The notes beneath the pieces are model-generated. The model had not been told where the DNA came from. It ran no database searches and saw only the letters and a program-made list of their open reading frames with translations. Position numbers and translations under genes: made by a program. Shown here piece after piece: positions 52,688 through 61,563 of a stretch of DNA of 64,000 bases; the stretch's first letter is position 1, and the number at the start of each line of letters is the position of its first letter. The stretch comes from Diplocloster agilis (lineage in GTDB: Bacteria; Bacillota; Clostridia; Lachnospirales; Lachnospiraceae): positions 1 to 64,000 of the forward strand of contig NZ_JAHQCW010000006.1 in the NCBI RefSeq assembly GCF_019042275.1, written 5' to 3'.

Positions 52688-53005
52688 ATGAAAAAAATTA
52701 TTTCCGCTATCGTTGCTGTCGGTATCATTACCACCCTTACCATCTCCGCGTTCGCTGCCGAGAGACACAACACACCCGACAGCAATGTGCCCGACGAAGC
52801 GAAACCTGCTCTTACGGAAATCAGCGAGGGCCTGGATCCTCTCGCTACAGCCGAAGACCACCTTGATAAGGAGGATGCTAATTATAGAGGCGTCCGCCTT
52901 GTCGAAGATGGTGGGGAATACCTTTCCGATATCGGAGAAGGCTTGAGCGCCACCGATACGGTCAAGGACCCCATCGGCAACCTGGTTCCCCCCGCCCGGC
53001 AGTAA
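52688..53005 (+). CDS. Small secreted acidic protein
   Basis: 105 residues with a signal peptide (MKKIISAIVAVGIITTLTISAFA, cleavage after AFA likely), mature part acidic with EISEGLDPLATAEDHL and DIGEGLSATDTVKDP: two related segments of the form GL-x-(P/A)-x-x-T. RBS GAAAGGAAGA. It lies behind the two-component system and may be its target or signal; both are inference. Confidence 0.75.
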   Translation: MKKIISAIVAVGIITTLTISAFAAERHNTPDSNVPDEAKPALTEISEGLDPLATAEDHLDKEDANYRGVRLVEDGGEYLSDIGEGLSATDTVKDPIGNLVPPARQ

Positions 53006-53051
53006 GCCCGGCAAAAGGTAGAACGTACGCTGCGAAAGAATAGCATAAACG

Positions 53052-53100
53052 GGGCTGTGAAAAAACCTTTTTTCCTTAAAGTTTTTTCACAGCCCTTTTC
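53052..53100. terminator. Bidirectional terminator after the secreted protein gene and pyruvate kinase
   Basis: A perfect 15-bp stem GGGCTGTGAAAAAAC with GTTTTTTCACAGCCC, loop of 14, followed by TTTTCTT on the plus strand. Converging genes share it. Confidence 0.8.
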
Positions 53101-53119
53101 TTCTCTGCCGAATGTCCTC

Positions 53120-54535
53120 TCAGACGGTCTGTACCTTTATCAAATTCGTAGTGCCCGACATCCCAAGCGGTACCCCAGCCGTAATAACGGTCAGATCCCC
53201 TTCCTTTAAGTATCCCTCCCTTCTGGTCGCTTCCACCGCATGGTGGAACAGTTCGTCCGTATTGCGCTCTTCCCGCATCATGATGGGAATCACACCCCAG
53301 GACAGGTTTAACTGCCGGCAGACATAGCCATAGGTGCTGCCTCCGATAATCGGGCAGGGCGGCCGGTACTTGGATATCATCCGCGCCGTCTTTCCGGATT
53401 TGGTGACGGTGATAATCACCGAGGCATTCAGATCCACCGCCGTCATACAGGTGGCATGGGAGATGGCGTTGGTGATATCCGGATTATTCACAGATTCTCT
53501 GTTTTTGAACAACGCCCGGTAATCGATACTTTCTTCCGCCTTGATGGCGATCTTTACCATCGTTTTAACAGTTTCGACCGGATACTGGCCCGCGGCCGTC
53601 TCTCCGGACAGCATGATCGCGCTGGTACCGTCATAGATCGCATTTGCCACGTCTGTCGCCTCCGCCCGGGTCGGACGGGGATTCTTGATCATGGAATCCA
53701 GCATCTGGGTAGCGGTGATCACCTGTTTTCCCGCATTGTATACCTTCCGTATGATCATCTTCTGGACAATGGGGACATCTTCTAACGGAATCTCCACTCC
53801 CATATCTCCCCTGGCAACCATAATGCCGTCGGACACCTCGATGATCTCATCTATGTTTTTCACACCCTGTAAATTTTCAATTTTTGATATAATATTGATG
53901 CTGTCGCAATGATGTTCCTCCAGAATTTTACGGATCTGCAGAACATCATCCGCCGTCCGGACAAAAGAAGCGGCTATAAAGTCAAAACCTTTTTCAATAC
54001 CAAATACGATATCCTCATAATCTTTATCGCTGATATATGGCATACTTAAGTTAGCTCCGGGCACATTGACGCCCTTGCGGTCCGATATGGTCCCGCCGTT
54101 AATCACTTCACACAGGATATCCGTGTCATCAAAGCTTAACACCTTCATCTCAATAAGCCCGTCATCGATTAGAATTCTCGTTCCCACCTCGATATCTTTC
54201 ACCAGTTCCTTATAGGTAATAGAAACTCTGTGCTCATCCCCTTCGACTTCGTTGACCGTCAGCGTAAACTGCTGGCCCTTTTTCAGGATTACCGGACCGT
54301 TGGGAAAGGTTCCGATCCTTATCTCAGGCCCCTTGGTATCCAGTAAAGCGGCTATGGGAAGATTCAGCTCCTCCCTCAGTTTACGGATCCGCGTCAAGTT
54401 GTGCTCGTGCTGCTCATGATCTCCGTGTGAAAAATTAAATCTGGCAACATCCATACCTTCCAGCATCAGCTGTCTCAAAATCTGATCATCCTCCGTGGCC
54501 GGACCCAGGGTACAAACTATTTTAGTTTTTCTCAT
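53120..54535 (-). CDS. pyk: Pyruvate kinase
   Basis: 471 residues. RFNFSHGDHEQH, DTKGPEIRIG, the active-site region IISKIENLQGVKNIDEI with catalytic lysine, and MVARGDMGVEIP. The C-terminal allosteric domain ends at the usual length without the PEP-utiliser extension found in Bacillus. Converts phosphoenolpyruvate and ADP to pyruvate and ATP. Confidence 0.97.
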   Translation of the reverse strand: MRKTKIVCTLGPATEDDQILRQLMLEGMDVARFNFSHGDHEQHEHNLTRIRKLREELNLPIAALLDTKGPEIRIGTFPNGPVILKKGQQFTLTVNEVEGDEHRVSITYKELVKDIEVGTRILIDDGLIEMKVLSFDDTDILCEVINGGTISDRKGVNVPGANLSMPYISDKDYEDIVFGIEKGFDFIAASFVRTADDVLQIRKILEEHHCDSINIISKIENLQGVKNIDEIIEVSDGIMVARGDMGVEIPLEDVPIVQKMIIRKVYNAGKQVITATQMLDSMIKNPRPTRAEATDVANAIYDGTSAIMLSGETAAGQYPVETVKTMVKIAIKAEESIDYRALFKNRESVNNPDITNAISHATCMTAVDLNASVIITVTKSGKTARMISKYRPPCPIIGGSTYGYVCRQLNLSWGVIPIMMREERNTDELFHHAVEATRREGYLKEGDLTVITAGVPLGMSGTTNLIKVQTV

Positions 54536-54644
54536 ATTTACCTCCAGTTACGCATTTACAGCGCCATAGCTTCATTTCATACCAATTGTAACATGAAATC
54601 CCTCATTTCGTCGTTAAAAATTTGTAAAGAAAAATAGAAAGTGG

Positions 54645-54673
54645 TTGACCCGGCGCACATTGTTCGATATAAT
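54645..54673 (+). promoter_or_regulatory. Promoter of the Mn riboswitch / P-type ATPase gene
   Basis: TTGACC (54645-54650) and TATAAT (54668-54673), 17-nt spacer. The transcript would start near 54680, just before the aptamer. Confidence 0.8.
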
Positions 54674-54681
54674 GCGGCTAA

Positions 54682-54818
54682 GTTAAAAGGGAGTAGTTAC
54701 AAATGTCCTGTCAACAATCCCGGCCCTGTAAGGCCTGGCAGGCCATACCGTATCCGGTAACAAGACTTTTAACGTATCCGATCAAGGATTGGGTACGTTG
54801 AAGGTCTTTTTTATTTAA
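54682..54818 (+). ncRNA. yybP-ykoY manganese riboswitch with terminator switch
   Basis: The aptamer shows the family's conserved AAAAGGGAGTAG (54685-54696) and the second conserved block CCCGGCCCTGTAAGGCCTGG (54719-54738). P1 pairs GTTAAAAG (54682-54689) with CTTTTAAC (54766-54773). The same 3' strand is part of a terminator: GACTTTTAACGTA (54764-54776) with TACGTTGAAGGTC (54794-54806) and a T-tract. So P1 formation and the terminator exclude each other, giving an ON switch when Mn2+ binds, as known for this class. Confidence 0.9.
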
Positions 54819-54833
54819 AGGAGGAGTTTTATT

Positions 54834-57482
54834 ATGAAATTTTTCAATCAGACACAACAGGAAGTATTCGAATCCCTTCATACGGGGTCCGATGGTCTGA
54901 GCAGCCGGCAGGCCTTAAAAAGGCTGGAGGAATATGGACCCAATACCCTGACAGAATCCAAAAAAACCAGTATCTTTTTCATATTCCTGAAGCAGTTTCA
55001 GGATCTTCTGGTCCTCATCCTCATCTGTGCGGCGGTGATCTCCATGATCTCCGGCAATCTGGAAAGCACCCTGGTTATCTTTGCCGTCATCATTCTGAAC
55101 GCTATTCTCGGTACGGTACAGCATAGGAAAGCGGAAAAGTCCCTGGACAGTCTGAAAGCCTTATCCGCCCCGACGGCCAAAGTGCAGAGAGACGGCGCAA
55201 AAGTCGAGATCCCGGCCAGCCAGATCGTGCCCGGCGATATCCTGATGCTGGATGCCGGCGACCTGATCAGCGCGGACGCCAGGATCATAGACAGCCATTC
55301 CCTGCAGGTCAACGAAAGCTCCCTGACCGGTGAATCCGTACCGGTGGAAAAGCTGGATGTGGTGCTTCCTTCACAGGAAGTAGCTCTGGGCGATCAAAAA
55401 AACATGATCTTCTCCGGTTCCCTGGTCTCTTATGGCAGAGGGGCCGCTGTGGTTACCGCTACCGGTATGGACACGGAGCTTGGCAAAATCGCCTCCCTGA
55501 TGAATCAGACCAAAGAAAAGAAAACCCCGCTCCAGATAAGCCTGGATCAGTTCGGCAGCCGTCTTGCCTTCGCCATTTTGGTCCTGTGCGGAATCATCTT
55601 CCTCCTGAGTCTGTACCGGGATATGCCTATACTGGACTCCCTGATGTTCGCGGTCGCTCTGGCCGTGGCCGCCATTCCGGAAGCCTTAAGCTCCATTGTC
55701 ACGATTGTACAGGCTATGGGAACCCAGAAGATGGTCCGTGAACACGCGATCATCAAGGATCTCAAAGCCGTGGAAAGCTTAGGCTGCGTCTCCATCGTCT
55801 GTTCCGACAAAACCGGGACTCTGACACAGAACAAAATGACGGTGCAGTCCTGCTACCTGGGCGGGCAGGTTTTGGATTTCCACAACCTGAATCCCGCTTC
55901 CCCGGTTCACAAATATTTCTTATATACAGCTCTGTTGGCCAACGACAGCGCCATCGCCGGTGAGAAGCAGATCGGCGACCCTACCGAAATCGCGCTTCTT
56001 CATATGGGCATAATGCTTCGGACGGACCCGGCAAAATTACAGAAGTCTTATCCAAGGATCGGTGAGCTGCCTTTTGACTCCGACCGGAAGCTTATGAGTA
56101 CCGCCCATGTCATTGACGGCCAGCCTGTGCTGCTGACCAAAGGCGCCCCCGATATCCTGTTGGAAAAAACCATCCGCATCATGACGGAGGATGGCCCAAG
56201 GCCTTTGACAGCCATCGACAAAGCGGAAATTCTATATCAGAACCAGAGCTTTTCCGAACAGGGACTCCGGGTTCTGGCCCTGGCTCTTCGTTATCTTCCG
56301 GATAACGCCGTACTCACCCCGGACCAGGAGACGGACTTCATCTTTCTGGGGCTGGTCTCCATGATCGACCCTCCCAGGCCGGAATCCATAGATGCGGTGG
56401 CACAGGCCAAGGAAGCCGGTATCCGCACCATCATGATCACCGGAGACCATAAAATTACCGCCACCGCGATTGCAAAACAGCTGGGTATCTACACGGCCGG
56501 AGATCTGGCGTTGACCGGAACGGAGCTGGACCGCTTGACGGAAAAAGAGCTGGATGAAAAGTTACCCCGTATCAGCGTGTACGCCCGGGTATCGCCGGAG
56601 CACAAAATCCGGATCGTGGATTCCTGGCAGCGCCGGGGCCATATCACAGCCATGACCGGAGACGGCGTCAATGACGCGCCGGCCTTAAAAAAGGCAGACA
56701 TCGGAGTCGCCATGGGAATCACCGGCACGGAGGTCTCCAAAGACGCCGCTTCCATGATATTGACCGACGACTGCTTCGCCACCATCATCAAGGCGGTGGC
56801 CAACGGCCGCAACGTGTACCAGAATATAAAAAATGCCATCCAGTTCCTGTTATCCGGGAACACGGCCGGCATCTTATGCGTACTGTTCACTTTCCTGCTG
56901 GCTCTTCCGGTACCGTTCGCACCGGTCCATCTGCTGTTCATCAACCTGCTGACCGACAGTCTGCCGGCGCTGGCCATAGGGATGGAGCCTGCAGAGCGGG
57001 GGCTCTTAAAACAAAAGCCCCGCGATCCAAAGCAGGGCATTTTAACCGGAGATTTTCTTACCGCCGTACTCTGGCAGGGCATGCTGCTCAGCGTCTTTAC
57101 GATGGCTGCCTATTTTATCGGTATGAACCGGGGCGGCGCCGCTATGGCCAGCACAATGGCATTTGCCACGCTGACTCTGGCCCGGCTGTTCCACGGTTTT
57201 AACTGCCGGAACCAAAGATCCGTCTTTGATATCGGCCTTGGCTCCAACAAATACAGCATCGCCGCATTCGGCGCAGGCTTTCTGCTGTTAAATGCCGTTC
57301 TGATGATACCGGGCCTGCAGGGATTGTTCTCCGTAAGTAAGCCTGACATCACCGAACTGTGCCTGATCTATGTGCTGGCCTTCCTTCCGACTCTGCTGAT
57401 CCAGCTCATAAAAGTAATCCGGCAGGCAGTCAGGACTCCCCGTCCTCTTCTATCATACGATATCCAACACCGACCTCGGTAA
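54834..57482 (+). CDS. P-type cation ATPase, Mn2+-riboswitch controlled
   Basis: 882 residues, P2-type pump: LTGESVPVE (actuator), IPEALSSIVT in membrane helix 4, DKTGTLTQNK, KGAPDILLEK, MITGDHKITA, GDGVNDAPALK, and NLLTDSLPALAIGMEPAE in helix 6. Related to Lactococcus YoaB and to Ca2+/Mn2+ exporters. The riboswitch directly upstream argues for Mn2+ export, with Ca2+ as alternative. Its 3' end overlaps the convergent regulator gene by 53 bp. Confidence 0.93.
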   Translation: MKFFNQTQQEVFESLHTGSDGLSSRQALKRLEEYGPNTLTESKKTSIFFIFLKQFQDLLVLILICAAVISMISGNLESTLVIFAVIILNAILGTVQHRKAEKSLDSLKALSAPTAKVQRDGAKVEIPASQIVPGDILMLDAGDLISADARIIDSHSLQVNESSLTGESVPVEKLDVVLPSQEVALGDQKNMIFSGSLVSYGRGAAVVTATGMDTELGKIASLMNQTKEKKTPLQISLDQFGSRLAFAILVLCGIIFLLSLYRDMPILDSLMFAVALAVAAIPEALSSIVTIVQAMGTQKMVREHAIIKDLKAVESLGCVSIVCSDKTGTLTQNKMTVQSCYLGGQVLDFHNLNPASPVHKYFLYTALLANDSAIAGEKQIGDPTEIALLHMGIMLRTDPAKLQKSYPRIGELPFDSDRKLMSTAHVIDGQPVLLTKGAPDILLEKTIRIMTEDGPRPLTAIDKAEILYQNQSFSEQGLRVLALALRYLPDNAVLTPDQETDFIFLGLVSMIDPPRPESIDAVAQAKEAGIRTIMITGDHKITATAIAKQLGIYTAGDLALTGTELDRLTEKELDEKLPRISVYARVSPEHKIRIVDSWQRRGHITAMTGDGVNDAPALKKADIGVAMGITGTEVSKDAASMILTDDCFATIIKAVANGRNVYQNIKNAIQFLLSGNTAGILCVLFTFLLALPVPFAPVHLLFINLLTDSLPALAIGMEPAERGLLKQKPRDPKQGILTGDFLTAVLWQGMLLSVFTMAAYFIGMNRGGAAMASTMAFATLTLARLFHGFNCRNQRSVFDIGLGSNKYSIAAFGAGFLLLNAVLMIPGLQGLFSVSKPDITELCLIYVLAFLPTLLIQLIKVIRQAVRTPRPLLSYDIQHRPR

Positions 57483-58143
57483 AGATATATTGGGGGTCTC
57501 CAGGGTTCTTCTCGATCTTGCGGCGTATATTCGCCATATTTACCCGGAGGATCTGATTATTACTCCCCGCATAAGGCCCCCAGATTTTCGATATGATGGA
57601 ATCATAGGTCAGAACGCGGCCGGCGTTTTGCGCCAGCAGGGACACCAGCTTGAACTCGATCTGGGTCAGGTGCACATCCTGTCCCCCCACGCTGACCACC
57701 CGCTTATCAAAATCGATACAAAAATCTTTTGCCTTAAACTTCTGGTTCGGGCCGCTCAAACCGCCTCCTGCCCTGCTGCTGTGGCGCATGGCCGTTCGGA
57801 TCCTGGCCAGCAGCTCCGATGTCCCGAAGGGCTTCGTGATATAGTCATCCGCTCCCAGATCCAGCGCCCGCACCTTCTCTTTTTCCTGGGTTCTGGCTGA
57901 GATAACGATAATCGGTACCGCGGACCATTGCCGCACCTGCCGGATGATTTCCATTCCATCCATATCCGGCAGCCCCAGATCCAGCAGCACGATCTCCGGA
58001 CAATAGGAAGGAATCATGGACAAAGCCTCCTCCCCTGAGGCACACTTCAGTACCTTATATTCGTTTGCCAGCAGCGTAGTGGAGATAAAATTACAGATAT
58101 TCTGTTCATCCTCTACGATCAGGGCCGATATTTTCCTGTTCAT
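57430..58143 (-). CDS. KdpE-like response regulator (second copy)
   Basis: 237 residues, OmpR family. LIVEDEQNICNFI, aspartate in IVLLDLGLPDMDG (about 57), YITKPFG and the end VGVGYRMIEEDG closely mirror KdpE at 8887-9579. It overlaps the kinase gene by 4 bp. Target unknown; the nearby cation ATPase or a further potassium system is possible. Its last codons overlap the converging ATPase gene. Confidence 0.9.
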   Translation of the reverse strand: MNRKISALIVEDEQNICNFISTTLLANEYKVLKCASGEEALSMIPSYCPEIVLLDLGLPDMDGMEIIRQVRQWSAVPIIVISARTQEKEKVRALDLGADDYITKPFGTSELLARIRTAMRHSSRAGGGLSGPNQKFKAKDFCIDFDKRVVSVGGQDVHLTQIEFKLVSLLAQNAGRVLTYDSIISKIWGPYAGSNNQILRVNMANIRRKIEKNPGDPQYIFTEVGVGYRMIEEDGES

Positions 58144-59183
58144 ACAGTAGTTCCTCCTTCCAGCGGAAGGGTAAAAATGAATTCCACACCCTCCGAATGA
58201 TTGACCGCTTTTAACCCGCCTCCATGGGCATGTATGATCGTTTGACAGATGGACAGGCCGATTCCCATACCTTTTGTCTTATCCACGGAATTCCCCTGCG
58301 GATTCGAAAGTCCGTCAAACAGTGTTTCCATTTGGGTGCTGCTTAAGCCGACGCCATAATCCCTCACATGAAACACCGCGGCGCTCCCGTTTTTTTCCAC
58401 AGACAGCCCCACCGGCTTCTTAGATCCGGAATATTTCACCGCGTTTTCCAGCAGATTAATGATGACCTGCTCGATCAGGGTGGCATCCATCGGAACCATC
58501 AGAAACTCAACCGGGACGGTTACGTCGATCTGGGCCTGCGGATACCGCTTTTTCAACCGCGCCACGGCCTCCGACACCACCTCCTCCACCGGTTCCGATA
58601 CCTTCGTCACTTTTACCTGGTCATCATGGATCCGGGTTACGGACAGCAGGTTCTCCACCATATGCAGCAGCCAGTTGGCATCCTCATGGATCTGCCCCAG
58701 CATTTCGTTCTGCTCCTCCTCATCCAGCATGTTCCGGTTCTCAAGCAGCGTTGCGCTGGAACCGATGATACTGGTCAGGGGCGTGCGCAGGTCATGGGAA
58801 ACCGCGCGCAGCAGATTCGCCCTGGTCTTTTCCTTCTCCGTCTCAATCACCAGATCCTGGTGTTTACGGATATTGGTCATCATGGTGCTGGTAAGCAGCG
58901 CCACCGACAGCATAACAATAAACGCGATCGGATACCCCTGAAGGAAAAAATTCAGGGCCATAAAAGGATAGGTAAAAAAGAAATTAATACAGCCGATACT
59001 GCTGACGGCCGCTGCGATCCCCCAAAAATATCCTTTGGTGAACCTGGCTGTCAGCATAATACCCAGCAGATAAATAATTGCCACATTATACGGGCTGTCT
59101 GTCAGCCGCATGACCGCATAGTTCAGCAATGTGGCTGCCGCCAGAATCGATAATGTTTTCAGGCCGTCTTTCCAGAACTCCAC
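58140..59183 (-). CDS. KdpD-like histidine kinase lacking KdpD and Usp domains
   Basis: 347 residues, GTG start after AAAGGGGGCC. It corresponds to the C-terminal half of KdpD: DUF4118 membrane block with four helices (about 10-105), HisKA with SHDLRTPLTSIIGSSATLLEN (about 130-150) and HATPase with GMGIGLSICQTI. The two large cytoplasmic sensor domains and the GAF region of full KdpD are missing, so it must be controlled differently, for example through the membrane part. Confidence 0.9.
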   Translation of the reverse strand: MEFWKDGLKTLSILAAATLLNYAVMRLTDSPYNVAIIYLLGIMLTARFTKGYFWGIAAAVSSIGCINFFFTYPFMALNFFLQGYPIAFIVMLSVALLTSTMMTNIRKHQDLVIETEKEKTRANLLRAVSHDLRTPLTSIIGSSATLLENRNMLDEEEQNEMLGQIHEDANWLLHMVENLLSVTRIHDDQVKVTKVSEPVEEVVSEAVARLKKRYPQAQIDVTVPVEFLMVPMDATLIEQVIINLLENAVKYSGSKKPVGLSVEKNGSAAVFHVRDYGVGLSSTQMETLFDGLSNPQGNSVDKTKGMGIGLSICQTIIHAHGGGLKAVNHSEGVEFIFTLPLEGGTTV

Positions 59184-59560
59184 CGGGAGGCCCCCTTTCG
59201 TTCATTCATCTTCATAGCATTATACTATAGTTGGAGGCCGGTTACCAAGGTTTCCACGCTAAAATGTTGTTAAGAATCTCAAGACGGGGCGGAGACGTTC
59301 TCTTTCTTTTGTCCTGCCGTTTGAAAAGTCCGGTCTGAATGAAGGATGTATATCATAAGGTTAAATAGACCATGATAAGTTTTTGTATAAGATTTTCAAG
59401 GATTATTCGCCAGACAACTCTATGGTAATGATGTAAATATAAATTTTTTATAAAGAAACAGGATATCCCCTTGTATTTTAGTGTGGTAGCATGGTAAAAT
59501 AATAAAGCTTTCAAAGTACACGGCTTTAACCGGGCGGTATCCTAAATGAAGGAGTATTTT
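59184..59560. other. Divergent intergenic region before the DUF368 gene
   Basis: About 375 bp with no gene. A plausible plus-strand promoter TTGTAT, 18-nt spacer, TAAAAT lies at about 59471-59500. The left part near the kinase start contains TTATACTATA. No riboswitch recognised. Confidence 0.5.
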
Positions 59561-60370
59561 ATGAAAAAACCTCATTTAGTTATATTTGGAAAAGGTATCG
59601 TTGTGGGAGGTTCTCTTCTGGTTCCCGGTGTAAGCGGCGGATCTATGGCTATGATTCTTGGGATCTATGACGCCCTGATCCGAAGTGTAAGTTCCTTTTT
59701 GAAAGATATCCGCCAAAATCTGATATTTCTTATTACTTTTACTGCCGGCGCTCTACTGGGTATGCTGCTTTTTGCGAAACCTCTTCTCTTCCTGGTAGAC
59801 ACATTCCACCTGCCGTCCATGTATTTTTTTATGGGGGCTGTAGCCGGCAGTATTCCGATGATATTTCGTAAAGCCGCTGTGAAAAAGTTTTCACCCGGCG
59901 TCATTTTATATCCTCTGATCGGTATCCTGCTGGTCTATCTGATGAACCTTCTGCCGGCCGGTATGTTTGGCAGCCGGGTAGGAAGCGGCTTTACTCATTT
60001 TTTCATGCTGGGGCTGGCCGGGATTATCACCGCCGTCGCTCTGGTTCTGCCGGGTATCAGTGTCTCTTATATGCTGCTGATGCTGGGCATGTATGAGGAC
60101 ACCATGTACGCGATCACCACCCTGCATCTGCCCTATCTGCTTCCGCTGGGAATCGGAGGGGTTGTTGGCATCCTTTTGACCACCAGGCTTTTGGAATATG
60201 TGCTGGATCATTACACAAAGGCCTCTTATCTGGTTATTCTCGGGTTTGTGCTCGGCGCTGTGATTCTGGTCTTCCCGGGACTTCCTTCCGGTTTTGGATG
60301 GGTGCTCTGTCCGCTCCTCTTTTTGTTCGGATTCTTCCTGATCCGGAAATTATCTGCTCTTGAAAACTGA
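59561..60370 (+). CDS. DUF368 polyprenyl-phosphate transporter
   Basis: 269 residues, about eight membrane helices. The signature GGSLLVPGVSGGSMAMILGIYD (residues 14-35) and its repeat VALVLPGISVSYMLLMLGMYE (about 166-186) mark DUF368, the PopT family that recycles undecaprenyl phosphate across the membrane. The ATG at 59561 follows AAGGAG; an upstream ATG overlaps that site. Links to envelope synthesis. Confidence 0.9.
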   Translation: MKKPHLVIFGKGIVVGGSLLVPGVSGGSMAMILGIYDALIRSVSSFLKDIRQNLIFLITFTAGALLGMLLFAKPLLFLVDTFHLPSMYFFMGAVAGSIPMIFRKAAVKKFSPGVILYPLIGILLVYLMNLLPAGMFGSRVGSGFTHFFMLGLAGIITAVALVLPGISVSYMLLMLGMYEDTMYAITTLHLPYLLPLGIGGVVGILLTTRLLEYVLDHYTKASYLVILGFVLGAVILVFPGLPSGFGWVLCPLLFLFGFFLIRKLSALEN

Positions 60371-60383
60371 TCTTTTCCTTACG

Positions 60384-60427
60384 AAAAAAGTGGCAGCCGA
60401 TACGGTTTCCCCGCTTTCGGCGCCACT
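60384..60427 (-). terminator. Terminator of the DUF3089 / alpha-amylase operon
   Basis: Minus strand AGTGGCGCCG with CGGCTGCCACT (one bulge), followed by TTTTTTCG. Convergent to the DUF368 gene. Confidence 0.7.
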
Positions 60428-60462
60428 GTCTGATTGTAAAAGCATATCCGCCGCGGCCCCGG

Positions 60463-61563
60463 CTATTTATCAGCCTCCGCGTTTTGGAAATAATGTTCTA
60501 CCCGGTTCCGGGCATTCTCCCTTATGTCATAATAATAAAACTGGTAATCATACGCGTGATAAACACCTAGCGGGAACAGATCCGAGCTTCCGCTTTTAAA
60601 ATCCTGCGGCCGGACCGTGGAACACATTACCGTTCCCCGCTCCTGATTCACGGTTGCGTCCGCAAATTGGAAGATATCTGTGTAGTCCTCCCCGTCCCGG
60701 ATCCTGGAGCCTTTGCTCAGATAAGCGCCGGCCGGGGTTTCCGATCTGGTCCAGGTAATCGGATTAATCGTCAGAGCCCCTTTTAGTACCGTTTTATTTT
60801 CTACCGTCAGATCCGGCGCCTCTGTGTTAAAGGAGATAATGACGCCCGTATCATCCGGTCCCTCCGCATATTTCAAATGGTGATTTCTCTGCATATCCTC
60901 CCCGGTAACGGAAAAGCCCAGCAAATATGCAGCCACCATCCGCTCCTGCACATCGGGATGTTCCTTCATATATACCATCAGCAATTCTTTTAATACCATG
61001 CTTCCCTGGGAATGGCCTGCCAGTATAAAAGGCCTTCCATGATTATAATGTTTGATATAATAGTCAAAAGAATCCTCAATGTCCGCATACGGGGTCACAC
61101 CGATATAGGCCCGCTCCACCAGCGGCGATTTGCTAAGGATAAAGCCTGCGTCTAACTGCCGGTAAAAGGGTGCGAAAATATTACCCACCGGCTGAAAGGC
61201 TGTGGCCTGTGTCTCAAAGTTACCCGCCGCGGTACGGCGCATTTTTTCATTGTCAATGGTACTCACAACCGAGGTGCTTCCCTCCGGCATTCCCCAGGCG
61301 GTTGGATACACATAAAAGATATCCACCTGCTTATCCTGGTACAGCGGCAGGGAGAGCCAATTATTCTTATCGGAATAATCGGTCCGCACCATCAGATCCC
61401 CGTTGGACGCCAGGCTCTTGGTGGCGGTCTCTTTTTTGGTAAACTGGCTGTCGCGGCCGCTCTGCCCGCACCCGGCGCTTCCTCCCAGATATACTACCGC
61501 CAGCAATACTCCGACCGCCTTGTAAATTCTATTTCTGCTCCATCTACTCTTCCCCGCTCGCAT
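60463..61563 (-). CDS. DUF3089 lipoprotein, alpha/beta hydrolase fold
   Basis: 366 residues. Basic N-terminus MRAGKSRWSRNRIYK, hydrophobic core and lipobox GGSAGC (cysteine about residue 33) make it a lipoprotein. DUF3089 domain with VDIFYVYPTAWG and nucleophile elbow AGHSQGSMVLKEL. Probably a secreted esterase or lipase-like enzyme; substrate unknown. The ATG at 61563 lies inside the amylase 3' end (20-bp overlap), so they share a transcript. Confidence 0.82.
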   Translation of the reverse strand: MRAGKSRWSRNRIYKAVGVLLAVVYLGGSAGCGQSGRDSQFTKKETATKSLASNGDLMVRTDYSDKNNWLSLPLYQDKQVDIFYVYPTAWGMPEGSTSVVSTIDNEKMRRTAAGNFETQATAFQPVGNIFAPFYRQLDAGFILSKSPLVERAYIGVTPYADIEDSFDYYIKHYNHGRPFILAGHSQGSMVLKELLMVYMKEHPDVQERMVAAYLLGFSVTGEDMQRNHHLKYAEGPDDTGVIISFNTEAPDLTVENKTVLKGALTINPITWTRSETPAGAYLSKGSRIRDGEDYTDIFQFADATVNQERGTVMCSTVRPQDFKSGSSDLFPLGVYHAYDYQFYYYDIRENARNRVEHYFQNAEADK

